From positions 1-64,000 of the forward strand of contig JBGTSY010000010.1 of NCBI GenBank assembly GCA_041940025.1: a stretch of 64,000 nucleotides of DNA. The letters are read 5' to 3'. The notes under the pieces are model-generated. The model did not search any database. It was not told where the DNA came from and saw nothing but the letters and a program-made list of their open reading frames with translations. The position numbers and the translations under genes were made by a program. Shown in pieces: positions 1-8,344 of the stretch. The stretch's first letter is position 1. Each line of letters opens with the position of its first letter. This DNA is from UBA5859 sp041940025. Its GTDB lineage: Bacteria > Pseudomonadota > Gammaproteobacteria > UBA5859.

Positions 1-255
1 TTGCCAGAGTTGAGCCGTGAGTAGAAAGTTTAAACCAAAGCCAAAGCCCAGTTCCGCTATAGTGACATTTCGATTGGTGATAAATCTTTCAGCCAAGCTG
101 TTTGCTTGAATATAGGTGATCTGTGCTTCAGTGACTGCCCCCGTATCACTAAAATATCCTTCATTAAAGCGGCGGCAGACGGGGGTTTCGCCTTGCCAGG
201 TGATTTCAGCTGGTGTGATAGGTGTGCGCCAGTCAATGATTTCTTGATTGGACAT
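1..255 (-). CDS. mnmC: MnmC-type tRNA methyltransferase domain, N-terminal part (runs off window)
   Basis: The first 85 residues of a protein whose remainder lies left of base 1. They match the start of the MnmC methyltransferase domain (DUF752): a TPVCRRFNEGYFS block, then the SAM-binding AELGFGFGLNFL block. This domain makes the last methylation of mnm5s2U34 in the wobble position of some tRNAs. Whether the C-terminal FAD oxidase domain of bifunctional MnmC is present cannot be seen. The ATG at 253-255 lies inside the end of the upstream glycosyltransferase-like gene (23-base overlap), so the two are probably co-transcribed with miaE, another tRNA-modification gene. Confidence 0.8.
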   Translation of the reverse strand, partial: MSNQEIIDWRTPITPAEITWQGETPVCRRFNEGYFSDTGAVTEAQITYIQANSLAERFITNRNVTIAELGFGFGLNFLLTAQLWQ

Positions 256-1552
256 TTTGCGGGTATTCTTGAGCCAACAGCTCCAGTTGTTGTAAGTGCC
301 TGTTGAGTAGGTTGAGATCCTCTAGATCGATGTGTGGCATCTGTTCCTTGACATAGGGTGCATGAACCATGGCTGTTTCCAATCCCACTTTGGGAAAAGA
401 TAATTCAGTTAGAGCATGTATGAATTTTAATGTTTTAAAAGCATCAAACCATATAAAAATCTGATAGTGTCGACCTTCAGGATCGCTATATTTTTTCCAT
501 AGCTGTTCTAACTGTGATTGATAGTCAGTGAAGGATAAAATTTCATTTAATAGTTGCTTGTTTACCGGATTGACGGTAGTGCACTCGTCGTTAAAGACGG
601 CGAATGCTTGATTAGTGACCTGGTTTTCACAGTGCGAAAGAAAAATGGCGAGTAGTTGGTATACCCGGTGATGATAAAAAATATGACGTTTTGCTTTTAA
701 TAAGGATTGAACCGCCGGACCGGTGCCGAATGGTACCCGAGAAGAGAGCCGGCCAGATAAGAGAATGGGATGACCCCTTAGGTTGCCAATCTTGCCTAGT
801 TTTCTTAGTTTGTTCAGCAGATAAAAATCTTCCCCGGCCTGTCTTTTTGGAAATCCCCGTACCTGTGCATAAGCCTTAAGATTGATTTTCAATAGGCTGC
901 CAATACTATGAAAAGCGTAGGGTGAACCGGCGTATAAGAGTCCGAGTCGATGATGTCTGAGGCTGATTTCATACAGGATCGCTGCGTATTTTATGTCAGG
1001 GTTATGGTAGTCATGCTCGAACCCATAGTGGTAGGCAACGAATCCTGATTCCTCTGTGTGCTCAAAATAATCAATGGGTAAGATAGCATCAGCATCGGTA
1101 CAGTGTAGCCACTCTGTCTTTAGTTTGCCGCACTGGTATAGGGCCAGCGCAATATCTGCGGCAATTTTTCTTGCTAATCCGACCCCTTGTTTGCTGGGTA
1201 GAGAGTTTTGTGGACTAAATCGATCTATCATCAACACCGCTGAAGTGCCCCGCTGAAATAGTTGATGTCCGTTTTGTAATGTGATGGCGTCGCCAAAATG
1301 GAGGTGAAGCCACCTAAGACTGCTAATATTTGCGTCTAATGTTAGGTTAGATGAGTTGCCTTGGTTACTGTTGATCACAAGGATGACTAATAAGTTATCC
1401 CAATTCGGAATTGAGAGGAAGGTGTGGCGAATGTTCTCTCCCTCGGCATGGGCGGGAATGATCAGAACCTTTGTATAGATGCCTACAATTTGATGCGCAA
1501 GATCGCTCTCTGGTTCGGCGAAACGAGATAGATATTGGTCGATGTATCGCAC
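233..1552 (-). CDS. Family 2-like glycosyltransferase, cytoplasmic
   Basis: A 439-residue protein with GT-A hallmarks: an N-terminal KVLIIPAHAEGENI strand-loop like the start of GT2 enzymes, a DAD triplet (in CTDADAIL) at the usual DxD metal/nucleotide-sugar position, and a later AGEDFYLLNKL block like the GT2 catalytic ED motif. No signal peptide or clear membrane helix is visible, so it probably acts in the cytoplasm or at the membrane face. It starts 8 bases after the miaE stop and overlaps mnmC, forming a miaE-GT-mnmC operon. The sugar donor and acceptor cannot be told from sequence. Its position between two tRNA-modification genes is curious, but a role in RNA glycosylation would be speculation. 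Confidence 0.6.
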   Translation of the reverse strand: MRYIDQYLSRFAEPESDLAHQIVGIYTKVLIIPAHAEGENIRHTFLSIPNWDNLLVILVINSNQGNSSNLTLDANISSLRWLHLHFGDAITLQNGHQLFQRGTSAVLMIDRFSPQNSLPSKQGVGLARKIAADIALALYQCGKLKTEWLHCTDADAILPIDYFEHTEESGFVAYHYGFEHDYHNPDIKYAAILYEISLRHHRLGLLYAGSPYAFHSIGSLLKINLKAYAQVRGFPKRQAGEDFYLLNKLRKLGKIGNLRGHPILLSGRLSSRVPFGTGPAVQSLLKAKRHIFYHHRVYQLLAIFLSHCENQVTNQAFAVFNDECTTVNPVNKQLLNEILSFTDYQSQLEQLWKKYSDPEGRHYQIFIWFDAFKTLKFIHALTELSFPKVGLETAMVHAPYVKEQMPHIDLEDLNLLNRHLQQLELLAQEYPQNVQSRNH

Positions 1553-1560
1553 AGATTGAA

Positions 1561-2133
1561 TCAGTGAACCGCCGCACGTATGGGTAGTCGGGACACAATG
1601 TCTGCTTCTATGTGTAGGAGTTCCTGGAGGCGATGTTCCACTTGATCGGCGCTAAAATAGGTATGTGCTAACTGAACAAAAGTATGATGGTGTTTTGCTT
1701 CTTGGGTAGCCAGCTGTTTATAAAACTGTTTTAATTCGGCGTCTTTTTGATTTTGCGCCACGCAATGAAACCGTTGGCATCCTCGTGCTTCGATAATTCC
1801 AGCGAGCAACAATCGATCTAAAAAATAGAGATCCGAAGGATGTCGCGCGTGTTTCAATAACTGATTTATGTAGGGATCTTTTTCGTCCGCACCCAGTTGT
1901 AGTTGGCGGGCTTCAATTAGACTGTATACTTGGGAAAAATGTTCTAACTCTTCTAAGGCTAGATCAATCATGGCTCGAACCAATTGTTTACGATCCGGAT
2001 AGTGAGCTACCATGCCCATTGCCATTGCAGAGGCCTTTTTTTCACAGGCGGCATGATCCAACAAAAACAGGTCGAAATCCTGCATGACTTTATCTATCCA
2101 CTCTTGGGAGGTTTCCGAAAGCAAACGCAACAT
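1561..2133 (-). CDS. miaE: tRNA-(ms2io6A)-hydroxylase MiaE
   Basis: A 190-residue ferritin-fold diiron monooxygenase that hydroxylates the isopentenyl group of ms2i6A37 in tRNA. The metal ligands are visible: E31, then E62/H65 in an ExxH, then E115, then E145/H148 in a second ExxH. Length is normal for the family. Its ATG (2131-2133 on the minus strand) shares a CATG with the start codon of the divergent gene at 2132, so the promoter of each must lie inside the other's coding region. It is the first gene of an apparent miaE-GT-mnmC operon. No strong Shine-Dalgarno is seen. Confidence 0.92.
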   Translation of the reverse strand: MLRLLSETSQEWIDKVMQDFDLFLLDHAACEKKASAMAMGMVAHYPDRKQLVRAMIDLALEELEHFSQVYSLIEARQLQLGADEKDPYINQLLKHARHPSDLYFLDRLLLAGIIEARGCQRFHCVAQNQKDAELKQFYKQLATQEAKHHHTFVQLAHTYFSADQVEHRLQELLHIEADIVSRLPIRAAVH

Positions 2134-3160
2134 GGGACTTAACTTTTCTCTATCAAAAGTTCGCCATTTTACCAGAAGCTTATTGACAGCGTGTCTCTAT
2201 TTGGTTTGTCTAGGTGGCGTGTGGGCGTCCCCCCCAACTGGGGAGAGAGACATAGAGAGTAACCTGAATAGTTGGTACACAGTGGTGTCCTCCGGCTCAG
2301 GGAAGAGCCACTCCAAGGTGCGTCCACGAGGTGTATTGCGACTTTCTAAGCCGCCTCAGTCCAAAGTGAGTATGTATGGATTGTCGGCATTGGCTTGGGT
2401 GGGATCGGAGGGTAATTTGTATGCCTTATCGGATGCAGCCCATATTTTCGTGTTTAAGCCCAGAATCGTTCGAAATGAATTAATCGGCTTGGAATTTGTG
2501 CGTCATTTCACTCTTAAGGACAGTTCTGGTCAAGCGCTGCGAGGGTCCGCAGCAGATTCTGAAGCTCTTTTTTGGCAGGGTGCTGAGTCACCGGTGGCTG
2601 AGAGTCTGTTTGTGGGATTTGAACGCCAACCGCGAATCATCCGCTATGATTTAAACGGCAACAGGCTCGAGCCCCTCACATTACCGAATGATTTCGCACA
2701 GATCCAAACCTATGCTGGAAAGAACAAATCGATTGAGGCTCTTACTTCTCATCCGAAATTTTCCTACGTAGCCGGAACTGAATGGCCAACTAAGAGGGCC
2801 AAGAGTTATATTTCTCTATTCACCCCCTTTGGAGCACATTGGCGATATCACCAGTTCGCAGAGCCTAAATGTGGTTTAACCGCGTTAGAACATTGGTATG
2901 ATGACTTCTTTATTAGTGTAGAACGCTGTTTTCTAAATGCAGCCAAGCCGTTTACTATTCTAGTGCGCCGTGTGCAATTGAAAATTGATGAGCCTGAGGC
3001 AAGCATTCAAAATTTAGCCATCTGGCGCAGCAATGAAGTGGCCCTGTTAGATAATTTTGAAGGATTGACGCGTCATCATGGAAATTTCTTCTTTATCGTT
3101 TCCGATGATAATCGTAATCCTTGGCAAAATACTTTATTGAGCTATATTGAAATACCGTGA
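2132..3160 (+). CDS. Secreted esterase-like/phytase-like beta-propeller protein
   Basis: With the start at 2132 the product has about 342 residues and a clear signal peptide (hydrophobic LTACLYLVCLGGVWA, cleavage near WAS). The mature part resembles the 'esterase-like activity of phytase' family (PF13449): repeated beta-propeller blades, a SALAWV segment near the start, GSAADSEALFW in the middle and DNFEGLTRHHGNFFFIVSDDN-like residues near the end. The exact substrate of this family is unsettled; members are periplasmic or secreted. A longer reading frame begins at 2084, but it would add 16 non-signal-like residues deep inside miaE. It overlaps the next gene by four bases (GTGA), implying coupled translation. 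Confidence 0.7.
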   Translation: MGLNFSLSKVRHFTRSLLTACLYLVCLGGVWASPPTGERDIESNLNSWYTVVSSGSGKSHSKVRPRGVLRLSKPPQSKVSMYGLSALAWVGSEGNLYALSDAAHIFVFKPRIVRNELIGLEFVRHFTLKDSSGQALRGSAADSEALFWQGAESPVAESLFVGFERQPRIIRYDLNGNRLEPLTLPNDFAQIQTYAGKNKSIEALTSHPKFSYVAGTEWPTKRAKSYISLFTPFGAHWRYHQFAEPKCGLTALEHWYDDFFISVERCFLNAAKPFTILVRRVQLKIDEPEASIQNLAIWRSNEVALLDNFEGLTRHHGNFFFIVSDDNRNPWQNTLLSYIEIP

Positions 3161-3807
3161 ACAGATTTGTCCAATTCAGATGGAAGCTGACTCGGTTAAT
3201 TGACCGATTAAAATCCAGCCGTTTGGTACGCGAATGTGCCACACTACAAGTCGTGGTGCCACCAGTATTAAATGTTCCACCGGAACTCAAATCCGCTGCA
3301 CCTGTGAGTCCCATGACAGATTACTTGTCGAAGCCTTATCTCATTTGTTTCATGCGGCACCTAGGTTGTCCTTTTGCTGAAATGACTGTGTTAGAACTGT
3401 CGCAGCTCCAGCAAAAGCATCAGCAGATCGATTTTATTGTGGTCAGTCATTGTTCCCTAAGAGAAACTGAATTTTGGCTGAATCAAATTGCACCTGATAA
3501 TCAATTTGTCACAGTCATCGATGAAGAGCGAGATCTGTATGGTCGATGGGGGTTGGGTTGTACTGGCTTAGGACATTTTCTAGGTGTGCGCAGTTTAATC
3601 ACACTGGTACGATTGGCTCGACGCGGCCTGGTGAATAGATCACCCAGTGGCAGTCGATGGCAGCAAGCAGGCGCGTTTGCGGTGAACGGTGACGGCAGAG
3701 TGGTGTGGCGACATCTACCCAAACATGCGGGCGATTTACCTCAACTTGACGCAGTTGTCTCAATATTAAACACAACAGAGCAGGGTAAGTTTAGCCAGGT
3801 TTCCTAA
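3157..3807 (+). CDS. AhpC/TSA-type peroxiredoxin-like protein
   Basis: A 216-residue protein starting with GTG inside the stop of the upstream gene. After a 50-residue basic N-terminal segment comes a thioredoxin-fold domain with FMRHLGCPFAEMTVLEL, as in the PRX-like2/AhpC-TSA_2 families, which place a reactive Cys in a 'R-x-G-C-P-F' context. The second cysteine of the usual CPFC is alanine here, leaving a single candidate peroxidatic Cys. GRWGLGCTGLGHFLG fits the family's C-terminal half. No signal peptide is evident. It probably reduces peroxides or acts as a redox-sensing protein; the electron donor is unknown. Its 3' end overlaps the convergent methyltransferase by 17 bases. Confidence 0.6.
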   Translation: MNRFVQFRWKLTRLIDRLKSSRLVRECATLQVVVPPVLNVPPELKSAAPVSPMTDYLSKPYLICFMRHLGCPFAEMTVLELSQLQQKHQQIDFIVVSHCSLRETEFWLNQIAPDNQFVTVIDEERDLYGRWGLGCTGLGHFLGVRSLITLVRLARRGLVNRSPSGSRWQQAGAFAVNGDGRVVWRHLPKHAGDLPQLDAVVSILNTTEQGKFSQVS

Positions 3808-4627
3808 ACTTCAGCGTCATTCGATCACTTTCGCCAATATTCAAATATTTGTGACGGTTTGTCTCGCCTTCTCGTAGGGTGGGGGGTAGGCTCCACACCC
3901 CTTTAGCATAATTTTTTTCATCTTTTGGATTGGCGTTGATGGCAGATCGGGCAACGAATTGAAATCCTGCCTGTTTTGCAAACTGGATCACCTGCTGTTC
4001 GTGAACATATCCAGATTTGGCCAAAGGATCCACGGGAGAGCTGGGATCAGCGCGGTGCTCTACAACACCTAAGATGCCTCCCGGTTTGAGTGCACGATAC
4101 ATCGCCTCGAAGAACAGAGCCGTTTTTTCTGCCAACATCCAATTGTGTACATTGCGGAAGGTGAGCACCAGATCGGCGGAGCCAGCGGGAGCGATTTCCA
4201 TATACTCGGGAGGCTGTAGAATCGTCATTCTGGTTTCACCGAACACTTCCGGGTTCGACGCAATTTTTTGATGAAACTTTTTTGCATATTTTCGATAGAA
4301 TTCGATATCGGAATTGGGATCAAAATGCGCTGCATAAAGCACACCTTTGGATTTTAACGCAGGTGCCAATATCTCTGTGTACCAACCTAACCCTGGCCAG
4401 ATCTCTACTACGGTCTGAGTCTGTTTAAATTCGAAGAAATCTAACGTGTCTATTGGGTGTCGATAAGGATCCCGCAGTTTATTCTTATCGCTTCTATGTT
4501 CACCGCTCAGTATTTTTTGTAGTGCAGCGATGCGGTGGTTTTCTAATTCTTCCGCTGTGCTCAAGCCAGCATAAACGAGTAGAAAAAATGTAACGAACGC
4601 TATGTTGTAGAGAGATTTAATTGCCAT
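3791..4627 (-). CDS. Exported class I SAM-dependent methyltransferase-like protein
   Basis: A 278-residue protein with an N-terminal signal sequence (IAFVTFFLLVYAGLSTA, cleavage near STA-EE) followed by a Rossmann methyltransferase: TVVEIWPGLGWYTEIL is motif I, SADLVLTFRNVHNWM is the motif IV region, and ALKPGGILGVVEHR is the post-motif strand. It resembles the COG4798 'predicted methyltransferase' group, which also carries export signals. How a SAM-dependent enzyme works in the periplasm, where SAM is not expected, is unexplained for the group. Its start overlaps the end of dusA by 28 bases, making it the third gene of the amidotransferase-dusA-methyltransferase operon. Confidence 0.75.
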   Translation of the reverse strand: MAIKSLYNIAFVTFFLLVYAGLSTAEELENHRIAALQKILSGEHRSDKNKLRDPYRHPIDTLDFFEFKQTQTVVEIWPGLGWYTEILAPALKSKGVLYAAHFDPNSDIEFYRKYAKKFHQKIASNPEVFGETRMTILQPPEYMEIAPAGSADLVLTFRNVHNWMLAEKTALFFEAMYRALKPGGILGVVEHRADPSSPVDPLAKSGYVHEQQVIQFAKQAGFQFVARSAINANPKDEKNYAKGVWSLPPTLREGETNRHKYLNIGESDRMTLKFRKPG

Positions 4628-5676
4628 GGGTGACTTTCCTTGTTGGAATGGGTGGGGTGACTCGCATCTTCCATCTGGACCAAGTTAGCAGCTTCTTGAA
4701 TGGTAGCAACTGAAGCGTTTTTTTGTGTTAAATTTTCACTTAAATAGCGTCGCCACGCCTTCGCCCCAGGCACACCATGAAACAGGTGGAACAGATGTCT
4801 GGCCATTATCGATAAAGGTACATTAAACTCCTTGTGTTGCTGGTGTACATAATCCAAGTAGCTTTCTAATACCTCCATACGGCTTTTGGGGTGCGCATCT
4901 TCGCCATAATAGAGATGATCAATGTCTTGCAGCAGAAAGGGTGTTTGGTAAGCCGCACGGCCGATCATCACCCCATCTACGTGAGGTAAGATCTGTTGGA
5001 TCTGTTTATGGTTCTGAACACCACCGTTCAACGTCACATGTATCGCAGGAAACAGTCGTTTAATTTCATAGACGAGTTCATAGTTAAGAGGAGGAATTTG
5101 CCGGTTTTGTTTTGGACTGAGTCCTTTTAACCAGGCATGGCGGGCATGGACGATAAGCTTGTCGCAGCCTGTCTGATTCAGTCGGGTAACCAAGGTCAAC
5201 AGTCTATCTATGCCTTCATCTTTATCTAGTCCGGTACGGCATTTGACGCTCACGGGTACGCTGGTCGCATCTTGCATTTTGTTGACGCACTCTGCGACCC
5301 GTTCAGGTTGTGCCATCAAGCAGGCACCAAATTCACCCTGTTGCACTCGATCGCTGGGGCAGCCTACATTTAGGTTGATTTCTCTATATCCCGCCTCTTC
5401 AGCCATAGTGGCGCATTGAGCGAGTTGATATGGATCGGAGCCGCCTAATTGGATGGCTAAAGGCTGTTCTTCAGGGTTATATCCAAGAAGTCGATTGCGC
5501 TCGCCTTGGAGCAGGGCACCCACATGGATCATCTCTGTATACAACAGGATTCTAGAAGAGATTAAGCGTAATAAATAGCGTTCGTGCCGGTCAGTCCAAT
5601 CCATCATGGGCGCCACTGAGAGCAATGGACGACGGTAGATCTCTTTATTGGCGTGGGTTAGCTTTGCCTGTGACAT
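4600..5676 (-). CDS. dusA: tRNA-dihydrouridine(20/20a) synthase DusA
   Basis: A 358-residue FMN-dependent reductase making dihydrouridine at D-loop positions 20/20a of tRNA. Family motifs are present: LSVAPMMDWTDRHERYLLRL at the N-terminus, NLNVGCPSDRVQ with the catalytic Cys106, SVKCRTGLD, LIVHARHAWLKGLSPKQNR, and LNGGVQ/VMIGRAAYQTPFL in the phosphate-binding end of the TIM barrel. The HARxAWLxGLSPKxNR segment and the full helical C-terminal domain fit DusA rather than DusB or DusC. It lies 9 bases after the amidotransferase stop and overlaps the exported methyltransferase gene. Confidence 0.95.
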   Translation of the reverse strand: MSQAKLTHANKEIYRRPLLSVAPMMDWTDRHERYLLRLISSRILLYTEMIHVGALLQGERNRLLGYNPEEQPLAIQLGGSDPYQLAQCATMAEEAGYREINLNVGCPSDRVQQGEFGACLMAQPERVAECVNKMQDATSVPVSVKCRTGLDKDEGIDRLLTLVTRLNQTGCDKLIVHARHAWLKGLSPKQNRQIPPLNYELVYEIKRLFPAIHVTLNGGVQNHKQIQQILPHVDGVMIGRAAYQTPFLLQDIDHLYYGEDAHPKSRMEVLESYLDYVHQQHKEFNVPLSIMARHLFHLFHGVPGAKAWRRYLSENLTQKNASVATIQEAANLVQMEDASHPTHSNKESHPWQLNLSTT

Positions 5677-5685
5677 AGGATTTTA

Positions 5686-6390
5686 CTATCGATTGTCGCT
5701 CAACTGTTTCAGCTGAAACAGCAGCGTGCTCAGTAGATCATTCGCCTCTATGAACTGGTGTACAGGTCCCAGTATGTCATCCCCTTGTTGAACATAGGGA
5801 CCGGCCTCTTGTAGCTCTGATGCGCACTCTTCCATAAGTGTTTGTGCGAGCATGGGAGTGGTTTCTAAGTGACATTGCAGCCCTAAGACGTGATTCTCAT
5901 ATAGATAAGCTTGCTGTGCGCAAGCGTCGCTTCGGTAAAGGGCATGAGCACCGGAGGGAAGATCAAAAGTTTCACCATGCCAGTGAAAAGCCAGGAACTT
6001 TTCCGGCAACACTCGAGATAAGTTATTTACCGGGATGTCACTTTGACGGTGGATTGGAAACCAGCCGATCTCTTTATAGGGATTGGTGGAAATTTTCGCC
6101 CCTAATACTTGAGCAATCAGCTGGGCACCTAGGCAGATCCCGACTATGGGAATGTGCCGACTCAGCGCAATTTCTATCTGTTTTTTTTCTTCACGAAGCC
6201 ATGGGTGTTGGTTTTCATCATGTACACTCATGGGGCCGCCAAGCACGACTAGTAGTTCGGTTTCTTCTGGGAGGTCGGCTCCAGCCTGATACCAATGGGT
6301 CGATGTGAGAGAGTGCCCTAACAGTTGCGCCCATTCGCTGATACTACCAGGACCCTCAAAGGAAACTTGTTGGTAAATGTGCACTTTCAT
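5686..6390 (-). CDS. Class I glutamine amidotransferase (GMP synthase-like)
   Basis: A 234-residue stand-alone class I GATase domain of the COG0518 'GMP synthase-glutamine amidotransferase domain' type. The nucleophile is Cys86 in GICLGAQ, the catalytic His/Glu pair is H174/E176 in LQCHLE, and the oxyanion segment is VVLGGPMSVHDE. There is no synthetase domain, so this is not GuaA. Known members hydrolyse glutamine or act on gamma-glutamyl compounds, but the real substrate here is not known. It is the first gene of the short minus-strand operon with dusA. Confidence 0.82.
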   Translation of the reverse strand: MKVHIYQQVSFEGPGSISEWAQLLGHSLTSTHWYQAGADLPEETELLVVLGGPMSVHDENQHPWLREEKKQIEIALSRHIPIVGICLGAQLIAQVLGAKISTNPYKEIGWFPIHRQSDIPVNNLSRVLPEKFLAFHWHGETFDLPSGAHALYRSDACAQQAYLYENHVLGLQCHLETTPMLAQTLMEECASELQEAGPYVQQGDDILGPVHQFIEANDLLSTLLFQLKQLSDNR

Positions 6391-6489
6391 GAGACTAATA
6401 CTGTATCTGTGTTAAAAAGTGCAATGGTATCACCGGCACGGGTAGATGGTGAAACCCTAAGAGTATTTTGAATGTAGATTGGTAGGCGT

Positions 6490-7764
6490 TTAGAAGAACA
6501 TATCCACTGCAAGTGAGAAGATATTTACATCTGTACCTGGAGTTCCATCGATGAAAATGCCTTGAGAGCCGCTGAATCCCCCTCCGGGTCGAACATGTTG
6601 GGCTTCTACTTTTAAGGCGACAGATGAATTAATATCATGTCTCACACCAAAAATGACAGACTCTTGTTCGACATAGGGCAGACCACGTTGAATGGGCTCA
6701 TGGGCGGCAAATGTGATATGAGGCATCGTGGGGCCGAATCTGTATCCAAGAGTGAGGTAACCGGCACGGATGTCCGGCACGTCGCCTGACACGTTACGAC
6801 GGATAATTTCCAAATAGGAGATGAGATTATTCCAGTCGAGTTCTCCGGCGAAAGAAAAATACTCCACGAGGCCATCAATGCTTTCCGTCAGTTTCGCATC
6901 GGGAATATTAGGAACCGTCATGCGTCCGTATGCGAATCTGAAGGTGCTGAACTCATTAGACCAGATGAGATTCAATCCGCTCATATTGTCTGCTACAGCT
7001 GTCACGTAATCGAAATCATGTCCCAATAACTCGTTTAGGGCGGTAAATACAGCAAATGAACTGTTCGCACCAATGGCAGCGGCCAAAGCGCCGGGATTGG
7101 ATGTGTTAGCAGCGTCTAGGGCGAGCAGATCAGCCTGTTCGGCACTGGAATAGACTGCCAGAAGATCGCTTAAAGGAATCGCATCGAGGGAATCTGCGCT
7201 AGTGGGATCAAAGGGAAAAAGTCCGACACCTTGGGTGAATTCAGAGCGACCAAAAAAGGGTTGGAGTCGTATGGTAAAGGCATCAAATGTTATTTCGTAC
7301 ACTAGATCAACACCAGTCATAGTGTCAAAACCCAAAGTTGCAGGACCATATACTTCCGCAGGAGGCCGGATCCATGGATACGCGAAACCAATTTCAATGT
7401 ATTCAGCCGCTAACATTGGCGGAAATTTAATACGACCTGCACGAATGGTCATCCGATCAGAGGCGTAGTAGGTGAGGTAGGCTGTGTCAGTTTCTAAGTT
7501 AAAAGACTCCTCGCCTTTTGCCAACATAAGCGTAGTGAGTTGCCAGCCAGGTTCGTCACCTCTGAGGGTTAATTGAATGCCAGCAGATGTGTCACCATCG
7601 AGGTTTGGCTTGTTTTTTATGCCACCTACATACTCGGATTCGTTGTCAGAAATAGCAAAAACGCCACTAAAAATACTATTAAGATTAAAATCCACGGCAT
7701 AAGCCTGAGTACTAAACGCCGTGATTAGTGAAGTCAGCACAATTTTTAATCGTAGTTTCATCAT
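6490..7764 (-). CDS. Outer-membrane porin-like beta-barrel protein
   Basis: A 424-residue protein with a signal peptide (IVLTSLITAFSTQAYA) and a mature chain of alternating polar/hydrophobic strands ending in an aromatic residue (SLAVDMFF), the C-terminal signature used by the Bam machinery. Internal phrases such as TIRAGRIKFPP, YLTLGYRFG and VIFGVRHDINSSVALKVEAQ are typical of putative porins of marine gammaproteobacteria. The substrate is unknown. It stands alone; 580 bases upstream hold no gene. Two adjacent ATG codons are possible starts (7764 or 7761). Confidence 0.65.
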   Translation of the reverse strand: MMKLRLKIVLTSLITAFSTQAYAVDFNLNSIFSGVFAISDNESEYVGGIKNKPNLDGDTSAGIQLTLRGDEPGWQLTTLMLAKGEESFNLETDTAYLTYYASDRMTIRAGRIKFPPMLAAEYIEIGFAYPWIRPPAEVYGPATLGFDTMTGVDLVYEITFDAFTIRLQPFFGRSEFTQGVGLFPFDPTSADSLDAIPLSDLLAVYSSAEQADLLALDAANTSNPGALAAAIGANSSFAVFTALNELLGHDFDYVTAVADNMSGLNLIWSNEFSTFRFAYGRMTVPNIPDAKLTESIDGLVEYFSFAGELDWNNLISYLEIIRRNVSGDVPDIRAGYLTLGYRFGPTMPHITFAAHEPIQRGLPYVEQESVIFGVRHDINSSVALKVEAQHVRPGGGFSGSQGIFIDGTPGTDVNIFSLAVDMFF

Positions 7765-8344
7765 GCGCGATCCATCGATTCTTAAACATCCCTATATTTA
7801 AGGGTCATGGACATACTGTAACAGTAATTAGGTTCAATCTCTAAAGATACTTATCGGCGAGTTAATGAAAACATTAGACTAATTTCAAGCCACTAGTATG
7901 GCTTATGCCGAATCACCCTGGTTTAAACGGAAGGTATGACTTCACTCATGCAAAATGGTTTAGGCTAATTTTTGCAAAGTGCCTCCTGACTGACATTAGT
8001 TGCTATATCCTTCAAACTGCCACAATGGATCAATTTCTACTTAGTGTGGCCGTGCCCAGTTAAGTCACATCTACATCAAGAGTGAAAGGTGAAAAGTGTA
8101 TTTGAGCAGGACTGTCGTGCTGCTTTGGCTGTGCGCTTATGTCAACTTAGAGTGAAGGGTTTGCGCGCTGCTTCTACATAGTTAGGGCTATTAATTTTTG
8201 GCCCATTTAGCAAAGAAAAGGAGCATGGTATAGGCTACCATACTCTCAATATGTTACTAAATTTATGAGGAAAATCCTTTTCATTGTGAAGGCTTTTGTT
8301 AAGCGCTGTAAAACATTTGGCAGACCTTCTTCGGCTCTGTACAT
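7765..8344. other. 580-base region without a recognised gene
   Basis: This lies between the porin-like gene and the methyltransferase gene, both on the minus strand. It must contain the porin promoter and any terminator of the methyltransferase transcript, but no convincing hairpin with a T tract and no tRNA or repeat was seen. A weak 6-base inverted repeat (ATGGTA/TACCAT) sits near 8224-8240. No open frame here has a plausible product. Confidence 0.5.
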
